Positions 10,958 to 19,737 of a stretch of 64,000 nt of DNA are shown here, piece after piece (within the stretch, counting starts at the first letter, position 1; every line of letters starts with the position of its first letter). Source of the stretch: Marinobacter algicola DG893 (lineage in GTDB: Bacteria; Pseudomonadota; Gammaproteobacteria; Pseudomonadales; Oleiphilaceae); NCBI RefSeq assembly GCF_000170835.1, contig NZ_ABCP01000016.1, positions 1 through 64,000 of the forward strand, given 5' to 3'. The notes under the pieces were generated by a model that was given only the letters and a program-made list of their open reading frames with translations, did no database searches and was not told the origin of the DNA. Made by a program: the position numbers and the translations under genes.

Positions 10958-11367
10958 CGTACACGCACCTCCACCACCCTGGTTGACTGATCCGCCCCAA
11001 CACCGCATTGCCCGGTACTGGTGATGGTAAACACCGTGTTGCCACCGGAACCGCCAATATTGGCCGTTACCGACTCGCAGGTCATGCGGGAGCGACAGCT
11101 TTGCAGTCCATCTGCATCATTAAAAACCAAGGGGCTGTTCAGCCCGGCACAGTCGGATGCCTCAAGCACGTCACGTACCGCAACCTGCGCGCCGCTTTCA
11201 GCCGCAAAAAATGCCCTCTGTGACTGAATCTGCAAGCTGACTGACTCACCGCTGGTCTGCTGCATCTGAGACATACCCAGAACCAGCAGCGATAGCACGG
11301 TGATTACGAAGAGGGCAACGGGCAGGCCTGCACCAGCCTGCTGCTGTTGGGATCTGTCAGGGAACAT
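10954..11367 (-). CDS. mshP: MSHA minor pilin-like protein MshP
   Basis: 137-residue PilX/GspK-like prepilin. After a short basic leader the hydrophobic helix reads AGAGLPVALFVITVLSLLVL and continues into an amphipathic region with AFFAAESGAQVAVRDVLEA, a hallmark of PilX/MshP proteins. The helix lacks the usual Glu at position 5 of the mature pilin, as GspK does at the tip of the type II pseudopilus. Its start overlaps the end of mshO by 11 nt, and its stop overlaps the mshQ start, so it is made together with MshQ. Two Cys pairs sit in the C-terminal half. Confidence 0.85.
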   Translation of the reverse strand: MFPDRSQQQQAGAGLPVALFVITVLSLLVLGMSQMQQTSGESVSLQIQSQRAFFAAESGAQVAVRDVLEASDCAGLNSPLVFNDADGLQSCRSRMTCESVTANIGGSGGNTVFTITSTGQCGVGADQSTRVVEVRVR

Positions 11368-12136
11368 TGCGGATCTGTACCTCCTGACTGATGGAGGTGG
11401 ATTCTCCGGTTTCAGTATCTGAAAGCACCAGACGGAAGGACACTACTGCACCACGCTGCAAAGTAGGGGGTGTAACCTCAAACAACAGTGATGTCGCCTC
11501 AAGGTTGGCTGCCAGAACCTCGCGCCCCGGATACGCGATTGGCAATCCGGATGCCACCGGCTCGTTGATACCGTAGTTTCTGTATCGATACAGCCAGCGG
11601 CCAGACTGGCAGAGCGCTATCGGATCACCAACAATATAAAATCGCTTCTCCGGCGATTTAGCGGAAAAACGATGAGGCGAGTCCAAGGCGACCGTCACTG
11701 GCGAAGCACCGGCAGGCATAGTCGCCAACGGCGACACTGGGCCGGGACTAGTCAAGTCGTAAAGATTACTTCCGTATCCATAGACCACAACCCGGCCCCT
11801 TGCGGAGCCTCCATCGGGAAGCGGCACCGCTTCAAACGAATCCGGAGTTGGCCCGCCGGGCAGACTCTCGTAGTTCGACGCAGCAATAATGGGCATCCAT
11901 TCAATACAGGACCCGCTCGGATTGGTTCGAACTGATGTCGGCAAGGCCTCCCTCAACCCGCGGCTGATATGCTCGCTGACAACCACGCCAGAAAGTGCTC
12001 GCTGCTGACGGGACGCCACATCAACGGCACCACGGGTAGAGAGTGCCACGAACTGCACCGAAATCGTTGCGACAATAGCGAGCAGAACAATCACGATGAC
12101 CAGCTCCACAAGGGTAAATCCTGCCACACGCCTCAT
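11357..12136 (-). CDS. mshO: MSHA minor pilin MshO
   Basis: 259-residue class III prepilin with N-terminal AGFTLVELVIVIVLLAIVAT: cleavage after Gly, mature Phe1 and Glu5 as in PilW/GspJ-like minor pilins. The ATG overlaps the mshD TGA by one base (TGATG). It is large for a pilin, matching MshO of Vibrio, with a Cys pair (GSCIEWMP and LCQSGRW). It probably belongs to the priming tip complex with MshB, C, D, P and Q. Confidence 0.88.
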   Translation of the reverse strand: MRRVAGFTLVELVIVIVLLAIVATISVQFVALSTRGAVDVASRQQRALSGVVVSEHISRGLREALPTSVRTNPSGSCIEWMPIIAASNYESLPGGPTPDSFEAVPLPDGGSARGRVVVYGYGSNLYDLTSPGPVSPLATMPAGASPVTVALDSPHRFSAKSPEKRFYIVGDPIALCQSGRWLYRYRNYGINEPVASGLPIAYPGREVLAANLEATSLLFEVTPPTLQRGAVVSFRLVLSDTETGESTSISQEVQIRNVP

Positions 12137-12639
12137 CAGAAATTTGCCCTATAGGCCGAAAATGCAAACGATTGCCCTCCCGGAGCGAGAACCGTTAAAT
12201 CGATCCGCTTGGCCTCTGAGCCGGGGAGCCCCACATCAGCACCGGCACAAGCCACCGAGATTGAAACAGAAAAGCCGGCATAGCCATCAAGCACTTCACC
12301 ATCGTTATCGCGGGCGTTTTTCGGCGGGCTATCCGTCAAGTCGTTGTAATCATCAACGTCATCGTAGGTACCGCGTTCTTCACCGGCTTCTGCTCCTATA
12401 TTGCAGCCGCCTGAATATTTCGGCACACCTCCCTGAGGCACTGAGTTGTCGTACTTCCGGGTAAGAATCTCATCCATGTACAGCTGCGCAAGCTCTACTG
12501 CTCTGGTCTGGTTCAACGGATCGGCGCTGCGACCACTGATGAGGGCAAAGGCCCCCACCACCCCGGCAATGGCCACACTGATAATGACGATGGTCATCAC
12601 CAGCTCCACCAGGGTGGCGCCACGCTGTTCAGGCATCAC
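12136..12639 (-). CDS. mshD: MSHA minor pilin MshD
   Basis: 167-residue prepilin with N-terminal RGATLVELVMTIVIISVAIAG. The prepilin peptidase site is G/A rather than G/F, unusual but seen in MshD/GspI-like pilins; Glu5 is kept. GTG at 12639 gives a GTGA overlap with mshC and sits 9 nt from GGAG; ATG at 12636 (TGATG overlap) is the alternative and shortens the leader by one residue. The sequence LAQLYMDEILTRKYDN after the helix is typical of the MshD/GspI/PilV group. Confidence 0.87.
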   Translation of the reverse strand: MMPEQRGATLVELVMTIVIISVAIAGVVGAFALISGRSADPLNQTRAVELAQLYMDEILTRKYDNSVPQGGVPKYSGGCNIGAEAGEERGTYDDVDDYNDLTDSPPKNARDNDGEVLDGYAGFSVSISVACAGADVGLPGSEAKRIDLTVLAPGGQSFAFSAYRANF

Positions 12640-13082
12640 GGCTGACAGCTCCCGCGATAGACTGCACCGAGGGAGCTCAGGCAGGATTCAAAGGTGCTGT
12701 CGCCAGTAAAGGTAAACTCGATATTGGTTCCGGTGCCCGGTGAACCGTCTGCTCCGAATGTCACAGTCAGTGGCAAGCCACTGGCAACAGACAAAGATGT
12801 TCCCGCCCGCGGCAGCTCGAACGTCCTCGCCCCGACGGTAAACCGGAAGTGCTCGGCACTCTGAGCGATGGTCAGACTGTTGGAAGGATTCCCTGCCAAC
12901 GCTGCTTGTTGGGCTAGCAGCGTGGCGGAGGCAAGTTGCTGGGTGGCCAGCAAGGGAGAAAAGACAGAGCGGCTGGCAAAAAGGCCAACCCCCAGAGCGG
13001 AGAGAACCCCGATCAGGATGATGACCATGACCAGCTCGACAAGGGTGAACCCCGATGACATCGGGGCGATTCTTTTTCTCAT
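12636..13082 (-). CDS. mshC: MSHA minor pilin MshC
   Basis: 148-residue prepilin with SSGFTLVELVMVIILIGVLS at the N-terminus; a 10-residue leader is cut after Gly. It resembles GspH/MshC proteins. The ATG has GGAG 6 nt upstream (GGAGTGGGGCATG). It is separated from mshA by 79 nt holding a hairpin with a T-run, so its mRNA is probably much less abundant than that of mshA. The only Cys residues are near the C-terminus (SCLSSLGAVYRGSC), likely a disulfide. Confidence 0.87.
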   Translation of the reverse strand: MRKRIAPMSSGFTLVELVMVIILIGVLSALGVGLFASRSVFSPLLATQQLASATLLAQQAALAGNPSNSLTIAQSAEHFRFTVGARTFELPRAGTSLSVASGLPLTVTFGADGSPGTGTNIEFTFTGDSTFESCLSSLGAVYRGSCQP

Positions 13083-13112
13083 GCCCCACTCCCGGATTTA
13101 TCGTAACCCCAA

Positions 13113-13154
13113 CACAAAAACGTAGGTCGAATCAGGCTTGCACTAATCCGACCT
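13113..13154 (-). terminator. Hairpin with T-run between mshA and mshC (probable leaky terminator)
   Basis: On the minus strand a 12-bp stem (AGGTCGGATTAG / CTGATTCGACCT, two G-U pairs) with a 7-nt loop is followed by ACGTTTTTG. It begins about 8 nt after the mshA stop. Since mshC-Q have no other clear promoter, it more likely lowers read-through or stabilises the mshA message than stops transcription fully. Confidence 0.7.
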
Positions 13155-13161
13155 GTAATAC

Positions 13162-13641
13162 TTAGCAGTCGGAGGTATCCACGGCGATGACCGGCGCGGT
13201 GTCCGCATCTGCCGCCGCAGTATAAGATACCTGGCAGTTGGCTGCGGTTGCAGCACCGTTCGCCTGAACCGCGATCGGATTGCCCGCAACGACTGTGTAG
13301 TCGGTACCGTTAATTTGCGAGGCATCGAGAATCCCGGCTTGTGTGGCCGCAGGATAACCGAATACCGTGTCGACAGTATCCCCGTCGAGATCAACCGTGC
13401 CGGTGGCGGCCGTAGGATCACATGCGGCCCTGGCCAAGCAGGCCGAGCGGACAATAGAGTTAGCGGAGCGAATGGAACCTGCCGCACCCTGAATGGTGCT
13501 GATTCTCGCGTCACCGCCTAAATCCGCAAACCTCGGTAACGCAAACGCCGCCAAAATACCCAAAATCACAATCACCATCACCAGTTCAATAAGGGTGAAA
13601 CCTTTCTCTTTTCTTGTTGCCATCTGGTTCATCATATTCAT
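13162..13641 (-). CDS. mshA: Major MSHA pilin MshA
   Basis: 159-residue type IVa prepilin, the structural subunit of the mannose-sensitive haemagglutinin pilus. The leader MNMMNQMATRKEKG is cut by prepilin peptidase before FTLIELVMVIVILGIL (Glu5 present). Two Cys pairs are visible: C in SACLARAAC after the helix, and the C-terminal D-region loop from AANCQVSY to the final Cys. AGGAG lies 6 nt before the ATG. It is preceded by the related mshB, 33 nt upstream, and followed by a stem-loop. I identify it as the major pilin from family similarity and the stem-loop; abundance itself cannot be seen here. Confidence 0.92.
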   Translation of the reverse strand: MNMMNQMATRKEKGFTLIELVMVIVILGILAAFALPRFADLGGDARISTIQGAAGSIRSANSIVRSACLARAACDPTAATGTVDLDGDTVDTVFGYPAATQAGILDASQINGTDYTVVAGNPIAVQANGAATAANCQVSYTAAADADTAPVIAVDTSDC

Positions 13642-13674
13642 GGTCTTCTCCTGCTTTTGCTGCTTTAAAATGGA

Positions 13675-14193
13675 TTAATTGATAACCCGAATTACTTCGC
13701 CGCTGTCGGCGTCGTACTGAATGTTGTCCGTGCCACCATTGAGGTTGTACTCGTAGGTACAAACGGACCCGCTTGCGGTTGCTGTGTAATCCGTTGTGTC
13801 GCCGGACGTTGCCACGGTCGGCGCGTTTGACTGCATCAGGGCCAGCCAGAGGTTCTGGCATTCTGTGGCACTCATGGCGGCCGGGTCGGTGTTGCCACCC
13901 ACGCCCGTTGGCCAGCCGTCGGCGCTCACGTCGACGTTTTCCTCACCAAAGCCGGTCAGGTCGGTCTGCACGCCGGCGGCGCCGCGGGCAGTCCACTGGG
14001 CGCGAACCAGGGCAACAGCGGCGGCGTAGGCGCCGGAGGTGCCCTGGATGCTCGCCCGGTGGGCCTCGTCCGACAGTTCGGCGAACCTTGGCAACGCAAA
14101 GGCTGCGAGAATGGCGAGTATGGAGATCACCACCACCAGCTCAATCAGGGTAAAACCCTTTGTCTGGTGAGCTTTTATTGTCATTGCCCTCAT
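13675..14193 (-). CDS. mshB: MSHA pilin MshB
   Basis: 172-residue prepilin. Start 14193 is chosen because GGGAGG sits 7 nt upstream; a further upstream in-frame start at 14232 would overlap the mshF stop region and lacks an RBS. Leader ends KG, mature N-terminus FTLIELVVVISILAILAAFA. Residues after the helix (PRFAELSDEAHRASIQGTSG) parallel MshA (PRFADLGGDARISTIQGAAG), so mshB and mshA are tandem paralogues. C-terminal Cys (GSVCTYEYN) and an internal Cys (TECQNLW) could form the pilin disulfide loop. Confidence 0.87.
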   Translation of the reverse strand: MRAMTIKAHQTKGFTLIELVVVISILAILAAFALPRFAELSDEAHRASIQGTSGAYAAAVALVRAQWTARGAAGVQTDLTGFGEENVDVSADGWPTGVGGNTDPAAMSATECQNLWLALMQSNAPTVATSGDTTDYTATASGSVCTYEYNLNGGTDNIQYDADSGEVIRVIN

Positions 14194-14218
14194 AGCGTGG
14201 CCTCCCTGAGGCTTGTTA

Positions 14219-14800
14219 TCAATGTTCGGCACGATCGTTTTGCGTCTCCACCGGCTGCAACCTCAGCCCGGACTGGAGATCCTCGTCATCAAGGCGTCCG
14301 TTGCCGTTTCTGTCCGTGAATTCGACTGCCACAACCCAAGCCATGTGCGTGTCGTCGCTTCCCTGCCTGTCTCCCTGGGTTATCGGCTGGCGTGGTTGAA
14401 ATATAACCCTTCCCTGCGCGCCTGCCGTGGCTTTTTTGTAGCCTTTATCGCCGGTTTGTAACGGCTTGAAACACCACCGGCCCGGCTCTGGCCGACCTTC
14501 ATGACAGATTCCATCATAACGAGCCGGTTCCGATCCAAACCATTCAAAGGGATTCCTGCCTGCCCAGGCCCTGAAGTCGGCCCCTTCCTGCAGGCGAACC
14601 TCCGCCCCTTTTACCACCAGTACACTTCTGATCTGGTTGAGCATCAGCCGTGTACCTTGTTGTTCGGCCCTGCCGGCTTCGCGCTCTACTACTCCCAGTA
14701 ATACCCACCAGAGGGTAAAAAGGATGCACAGGGCGACCAGAAATCTCAGGCGATGTGAGTTGGTCAGCACTGACATCGCCGAATACTTCTGGCCGGTCAT
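14219..14800 (-). CDS. mshF: MSHA biogenesis protein MshF
   Basis: 193-residue protein at the mshF position, with one N-terminal membrane helix (LRFLVALCILFTLWWVLLGV) and a periplasmic remainder. Family assignment rests mainly on position between mshG and mshB and on size. The start ATG directly abuts the mshG stop; ATG at 14776 is possible and would remove 8 residues. A short segment FTDRNGNGRLDDEDLQ near the C-terminus looks like an acidic loop that could bind calcium, but this is only a resemblance. Confidence 0.75.
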   Translation of the reverse strand: MTGQKYSAMSVLTNSHRLRFLVALCILFTLWWVLLGVVEREAGRAEQQGTRLMLNQIRSVLVVKGAEVRLQEGADFRAWAGRNPFEWFGSEPARYDGICHEGRPEPGRWCFKPLQTGDKGYKKATAGAQGRVIFQPRQPITQGDRQGSDDTHMAWVVAVEFTDRNGNGRLDDEDLQSGLRLQPVETQNDRAEH

Positions 14801-16030
14801 TCACCCACGCCCCATGGCGGCCGCCCCCAGATCCCATATAGGCAGGAACACGCCCAGCGCAAGAATGAGAACCAGAATGCCCATGGCCACGATCAATATC
14901 GGCTCGATGGATTCCGCCAGCCGCTTGAGGCCGTAGTCCACGTCTTCGTCGTAGAAATCCGCCACATTCACCAGCATATCGTCCACCGAACCGGTTTCCT
15001 CACCAACCGCAATCATCTGCAGGATCAGTGGCGTGAACATATCGCTCTGCCGGGCCGTTCGCAGCAGGCTTTCACCACGCTCAATGCCTATCCGCATGTC
15101 CTTGATGTGTTTGGATATCCAGGCGTTATCCGTGGCGTCTGCGACCACGGTCAGCGCATGAGTCACGGGCATGCCCGCTGACAGCATACTGGCAAAGTTA
15201 CGGGCAAACCGGCTTAGGGTGATCAGCTCCAGCAGCGGCCCTATAATGGGCATTTTCAGTTTGTAGCGGTCCCAGGTCAGGCGTCCCTGCTCGGTGTTCT
15301 TCCACTGTCGAACCAATAGCGCCGTTGCGGCAATACCAAACAATACGATGTACCAGTAGCCCAACAGGAAGTTGGAGGTACCGACGAGCACTTGGGTCAG
15401 GAATGGCAGGTCAGCGCCCAGTTTGCTAAAGACTGCCGAGAACTTCGGAATTACCAGGAAGTTCACCACCATCAGCGCGCCGAACAGGGCAATCACCACG
15501 AAAGTGGGATAACGCATCGCCTGTTTGAGGCGCCTTTTGGTGTCGCGCTCCAGCTCGAGGATCTCAGACAGCCGCTTGAAGGCATCGTCCAGTTGCCCGG
15601 TGTTCTCCCCCACGTGGATCATGGCGATGAACAGATCCGGAAACACTTTGGGATGTGCCTGCATGGCGGTAGCCATCGTGGAGCCGGCCTCAAGGCGATC
15701 CGTTACGTCGTCCAGCACTTCGCTGAGCGCGGGCGAGCGAGTCGTATCCGCAAGGCCGCGCATGGTTCGTATCAACGGGATGCCCGCCTTGGTCAACGCG
15801 TGCATCTGACGGCAGAAAACAATCAGCTCGTCCAGGGTGATTTTCTTGCGGAACAGCGGCAGGTTATTCAGCCGATCGCCGATAGAGTCGCTTTGTGCCT
15901 GCTCACGGATCGCCAGGGGTGTGATGCCCCGCCGCATGAGTTCGGACGCTGCCGCCTCGGGGCTCGGCGCAGCCAGCGCACCCTGTTGCACGGCTCCCCT
16001 GCTGTCCTTACCCCGGTACGTAAACTGCAT
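14801..16030 (-). CDS. mshG: MSHA platform protein MshG (GspF/PilC family)
   Basis: 409-residue inner-membrane platform protein that couples the MshE motor to pilin insertion. Two GspF domains are present, each starting with a conserved block (LDELIVFCRQMHALTKAGIP near residue 65 and TLSRFARNFASMLSAGMPVT near 265), with membrane helices around 165-190, 215-235 and at the C-terminus (ILIVAMGILVLILALGVFLP). Its ATG overlaps the mshE TGA by one base. Confidence 0.95.
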   Translation of the reverse strand: MQFTYRGKDSRGAVQQGALAAPSPEAAASELMRRGITPLAIREQAQSDSIGDRLNNLPLFRKKITLDELIVFCRQMHALTKAGIPLIRTMRGLADTTRSPALSEVLDDVTDRLEAGSTMATAMQAHPKVFPDLFIAMIHVGENTGQLDDAFKRLSEILELERDTKRRLKQAMRYPTFVVIALFGALMVVNFLVIPKFSAVFSKLGADLPFLTQVLVGTSNFLLGYWYIVLFGIAATALLVRQWKNTEQGRLTWDRYKLKMPIIGPLLELITLSRFARNFASMLSAGMPVTHALTVVADATDNAWISKHIKDMRIGIERGESLLRTARQSDMFTPLILQMIAVGEETGSVDDMLVNVADFYDEDVDYGLKRLAESIEPILIVAMGILVLILALGVFLPIWDLGAAAMGRG

Positions 16031-17826
16031 CAGGCGCCTCCCTCACTGGGAGCAGGGTTGTCGGCATCACTATTACCAGACGGTTGAGAGAGCACCGGCA
16101 CCTCTTCCAGAGACACATCTCCCTCTGAGGTCGCCGCCACCCGGGCAACTTCTTCAAGGGTGGTGACGCCCTGCAGCGCAAAATCCATAGCACACAGGCC
16201 AAGCGGCCGGTAAAGGTGGCTCCTGCGCGCCTCCCGGGTGAAACCGGCGATGTCCTGGCGGCGCAGTGCGTCCAGCATCCCCTCGTTCATTTCCAGCATT
16301 TCGTACACACCCAGACGGCCCCGGTATCCACTGTTGCTGCACTGGTAGCAACCACGGCCATGGACAAACCCGGCCTCCAGGTCGAGCGGATCGAGATCGA
16401 ACTGGTTCAGCCACACTTTTTCCTGACTGGTGGGCTCGTAGGCCTCGCGACAGTTCTCACAGACCTTACGCACCAGCCGCTGGGCGACAACACCAAGCAG
16501 GGAGCTGGCCACCAGGAAAGGCTCCACGCCCATGTCGATCAGTCGCATGGCGCTGCTGATGGAGTCGTTGGTGTGCAATGTCGAGAGCACCAAATGGCCG
16601 GTCATCGCCGCACGCAGGCCAATCTCGGCGGTTTCATGGTCCCGCATCTCGCCCACCAGGATCACGTCCGGATCCTGGCGCAGCGCGGCGCGCAGTACAC
16701 TGGCGAATTCCAGGCCGATTTTCGGGTTTACCTGTACCTGGGTAATGCGAGGTAGCCGGTACTCCACCGGGTCTTCCGCGGTGATGATTTTGACTTCCGG
16801 GCGGTTGAGCTCGGTTAGCGCGCCATACAAGGTTGTGGTCTTACCGCTACCGGTCGGGCCGGTGACCAGGATCATGCCGTGGGGCTTCTTGATCATGCGG
16901 CGGAAGTTTTCGAGCAGCATTTCCGGCATGCCGGTGACGTCCAGGTTCAGCATGCCCTGGCTCTGGTCCAGCAAACGCATGACCACCGACTCACCGTACT
17001 GAACCGGCATGGTGGAGACCCGCACATCAATGCTGCGGCCCTTCACACGGATATTGAAGCGGCCATCCTGGGGAATACGCTTCTCTGAGATGTTCAGGCC
17101 GGCCATCAGTTTAAGGCGCAGAACCAGGGCGGAGTTGACCCGCTTTTCTTTCATCACCTGTTCCTGCAGCACGCCGTCCACCCGTTGGCGAATGCGTACC
17201 ACGGTCTCGTCAGGTTCAATGTGAATATCGGAACTGCGGGCCTGCACAGCATCTTCAAACAGCGTCTGCAAAAGCTTCACTACCGGTGCTTCTGTGCTTT
17301 CGGACTCGGCGCTGAGGTCTGCCAGGTCAAAAGCGTCGTCGCCCAGTTCGTCTTCCAGCTCTTCCGCCAGCGAGGCAATTTCGTCGGTACGGCGATACAC
17401 CAGATCGAGGGTGTTCAGCAGTTCGCTTTCACGAACAACGGCCTGCTTGATGGGCTGCTTCAGCACCCGCACCAGTTCGTCGTAGGCGAAGATGTCGAGT
17501 GGGTCGGCCATGCCTACCAGCAACTCACCGCTCTGCTCCGCCAATACGATACTGCGGAAACGCCGGGCCATGGCTTCCGGTAGTTTCTTGATCAGTTCGT
17601 TGTTGAACTGAAAGTGGCGCAGCTGAACGAATGGCACTTCCAGTTGGCGCGACAGGATGTTGAGAAGGTTGTCCTCCTCCACATAGCCCAGATCAATCAG
17701 GGTGCGGCCCAGCTTGCGCCCGGTATTTTTCTGCTCACGCAAGGCGGTCATCAACTGTTGCTCAGTGATAACGTCGTTCTGGACCAGCAGGTCGCCTATG
17801 CGGATTTTTTTCTTTGCTTCAGCCAT
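16030..17826 (-). CDS. mshE: MSHA extension motor ATPase MshE with c-di-GMP-binding N-domain
   Basis: 598-residue GspE/PilB-family ATPase that powers pilus extension. The N-terminus holds two 24-residue MshEN motifs at residues 9-32 and 38-61, separated by 5 residues, with the invariant R/K-[IL]-G-x2-L start and ...L-x2-Q end that bind cyclic-di-GMP. Walker A GPTGSGKT is at 323-330; Asp box EDPVEYRLP, Walker B DPDVILVGEMRD and the His box LSTLHTND follow. A Zn-binding CENC...CYQC pair sits near 455-490. The last 25 residues are low complexity. The ATG is 3 nt after the mshN stop. The pilus is therefore expected to be c-di-GMP controlled. Confidence 0.96.
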   Translation of the reverse strand: MAEAKKKIRIGDLLVQNDVITEQQLMTALREQKNTGRKLGRTLIDLGYVEEDNLLNILSRQLEVPFVQLRHFQFNNELIKKLPEAMARRFRSIVLAEQSGELLVGMADPLDIFAYDELVRVLKQPIKQAVVRESELLNTLDLVYRRTDEIASLAEELEDELGDDAFDLADLSAESESTEAPVVKLLQTLFEDAVQARSSDIHIEPDETVVRIRQRVDGVLQEQVMKEKRVNSALVLRLKLMAGLNISEKRIPQDGRFNIRVKGRSIDVRVSTMPVQYGESVVMRLLDQSQGMLNLDVTGMPEMLLENFRRMIKKPHGMILVTGPTGSGKTTTLYGALTELNRPEVKIITAEDPVEYRLPRITQVQVNPKIGLEFASVLRAALRQDPDVILVGEMRDHETAEIGLRAAMTGHLVLSTLHTNDSISSAMRLIDMGVEPFLVASSLLGVVAQRLVRKVCENCREAYEPTSQEKVWLNQFDLDPLDLEAGFVHGRGCYQCSNSGYRGRLGVYEMLEMNEGMLDALRRQDIAGFTREARRSHLYRPLGLCAMDFALQGVTTLEEVARVAATSEGDVSLEEVPVLSQPSGNSDADNPAPSEGGA

Positions 17827-17829
17827 GGA

Positions 17830-18900
17830 TCATCCTGCCCGCAATGCCTGCAGACGTTGCTGTACGTAGTCGGCCAACGACCGAGGCAGCCCCGGAAGTT
17901 CGGCTGCCTGCCGGTAGGCCCTGGCCGCTCCGGCCAGCTCGCCCTGCGTTTCCAGGGAAATTGCCAGCCCCACCCACCAGGGAGCCTGACTGTCATCCCA
18001 GGCAATCAGTGCCGCCCAGTGCCGGGCGGCTTCTGCGCTATCACCCTGTTGTTGCAGCAACGTTGCCAGCGTAACGCGGTACTCAGCATGCCCTTCCACG
18101 GGAGGAATGCTGGACGTCAATGTTTCGAGGGCTGCAGCGAGATCATCATCGGCGTGCAAGGCCCTTGCTCTGAGCAAACGCAACGCCGGGTTTTGCGCGC
18201 TAACCTCGGAGGGCAGCCAACCAAGGGCCTGATCCTGTTTGCCATCAACCAGCAGCGCCCTGGCAACAACATAGCGACTGCGGGGAGCATCCTGCTCCCG
18301 GGTCAGGGCGGCAAGACGGCGCTCTGCGTCGGTAATACGGCCTTGCGCCACCAATTTTTGCAGTTCCCTCGCAGTGCTACGATCAGTCGCAGCCGGCGTT
18401 TCCGGCACCTGTTTCACGTCAGTAATGGCAGTCTGTTCGGGTTCCGCCTCCTGAGTTTCTGTCTCTGTTGAGGACGGTTCTAACTCTTCCCTTTTCGCCA
18501 CCGAGACGGGAGATGTCTGGGCCGGCACTTGTTTCGCTGTGTCGGGTTCCATGATGTCGGGTTCCGTGGTTTCCGGCGGCAACGGCTCTGGCGCCTGGTT
18601 TTGTGACGCGAGTGTTTGCGGGGTGGTTGACTGTATTTGAACCGGTTCCGGCTCCACCATCGCTGGCGATGGCACGGGCTTTGCAGCTTCTGCCGGTTCT
18701 GCGGGGGCAGAAGAGGAGTCAACCGAAAACAGCCAGTAGCCACCAAGACCTGCGACAACGATCGCCAGAACCACCAACGCAATCAAAAACACGGGCCTGC
18801 GATTGTTGGCCGGCGACTGACCGCCAGCATAGATCCCGGGTGCCACAGGCCGGTCCTGGCGCTGTTCGGCGGCTCTCAATGCATCATTGAGCAAACTCAT
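17830..18900 (-). CDS. mshN: MSHA biogenesis protein MshN (TPR, membrane anchored)
   Basis: 356-residue protein starting MSLLNDALRAAEQRQ; the ATG at 18900 overlaps the mshM stop (ATGA), so the longer in-frame extension to 18999 is rejected. An N-terminal cytoplasmic stretch is followed by one membrane helix (PVFLIALVVLAIVVAGLGGYWL), a Pro/Glu/Thr-rich linker of about 110 residues, and a C-terminal periplasmic TPR-like region (ARALLVDGKQDQALGWLPSE, HAEYRVTLATLLQQQGDSAE). TPR proteins of this kind help secretin or pilus assembly. Confidence 0.88.
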   Translation of the reverse strand: MSLLNDALRAAEQRQDRPVAPGIYAGGQSPANNRRPVFLIALVVLAIVVAGLGGYWLFSVDSSSAPAEPAEAAKPVPSPAMVEPEPVQIQSTTPQTLASQNQAPEPLPPETTEPDIMEPDTAKQVPAQTSPVSVAKREELEPSSTETETQEAEPEQTAITDVKQVPETPAATDRSTARELQKLVAQGRITDAERRLAALTREQDAPRSRYVVARALLVDGKQDQALGWLPSEVSAQNPALRLLRARALHADDDLAAALETLTSSIPPVEGHAEYRVTLATLLQQQGDSAEAARHWAALIAWDDSQAPWWVGLAISLETQGELAGAARAYRQAAELPGLPRSLADYVQQRLQALRAG

Positions 18901-19736
18901 AGCCACCTCACCAGAAGGTTCGGTACACGGGCACTGTCTGTGTCCCTGACCGCCTGCATCACGTGCCAACGGCCTACCTGACGGTCGCCCCGGCCCCACG
19001 CCGACAACAGGGACTTATGGGCGATAATATTGACCAACCGCGGGATGCCGCCGGATGAGCGGGAAATCAAACGCAATGCAGAGGGCGCAAACAGATCACC
19101 GCCGTTGTACCCTGCCTGGGACAGGCGGTGCCTGAGGTATTGTGCCACCGATACCTTATCCAACGGTGCCAGACGGTACTGAAATGTAATCCGTTGCCGG
19201 AGCTGCCTCATGCTGTTCTGCTGGAGTATCTGGTCCAGTTCCGGTTGTCCGAACAACACCACCTGCAGCAGCCGGCTACTTTCGGTTTCCAGATTGGTCA
19301 ACAAACGCAGCGCCTCGATGGTTTCTTCGGGCATGGCCTGAGCTTCGTCGATCACCAGCACCACCTGCCGTTGTTCCATGGCCAGCGCAATCAAGCGCTC
19401 GTTCAGAGCTTTCAGTATCTGGTGGGTGTTGGCGCAACGCGCAACATCTACTTCCAGTTCCTCCGCCACCGCCTCGTAGAGGGTCTCCGGTGTCAGCTGC
19501 GGGTTGGGAATATAGGCCGTATGGGCATCCTGCTCCAACTCATTGAGTAACAGACGGCACAGCAGGGTTTTGCCGGTACCAACCTCGCCGGTGATTTTTA
19601 TAAAGCCTTCCCGCTCACGCAAGGCCACCAACAGCAGCTCCAGCGCATCGCTGTGGCTACGTGCCCGGAGGAAATACCGGGTGTTGGGCGTCAATGCAAA
19701 CGGTGCTTCCTGCAGTCCGAAATGAGCTTCGTACAT
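18897..19736 (-). CDS. mshM: MSHA biogenesis ATPase MshM (ExeA/GspA-like)
   Basis: 279-residue AAA+ ATPase. Start at 19736 follows the mshL TAG after one base and gives the family N-terminus MYEAHFGLQEAPFALTPN; the upstream in-frame extension lies inside mshL. Walker A GEVGTGKT at residues 50-57, Walker B VVLVIDEAQAM, sensor region LTNLETESSRLLQVVLFGQP. ExeA relatives use ATP to help secretin insertion through the cell wall; unlike ExeA it lacks a C-terminal peptidoglycan-binding domain here. Confidence 0.92.
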   Translation of the reverse strand: MYEAHFGLQEAPFALTPNTRYFLRARSHSDALELLLVALREREGFIKITGEVGTGKTLLCRLLLNELEQDAHTAYIPNPQLTPETLYEAVAEELEVDVARCANTHQILKALNERLIALAMEQRQVVLVIDEAQAMPEETIEALRLLTNLETESSRLLQVVLFGQPELDQILQQNSMRQLRQRITFQYRLAPLDKVSVAQYLRHRLSQAGYNGGDLFAPSALRLISRSSGGIPRLVNIIAHKSLLSAWGRGDRQVGRWHVMQAVRDTDSARVPNLLVRWL

Positions 19737-19737
19737 G

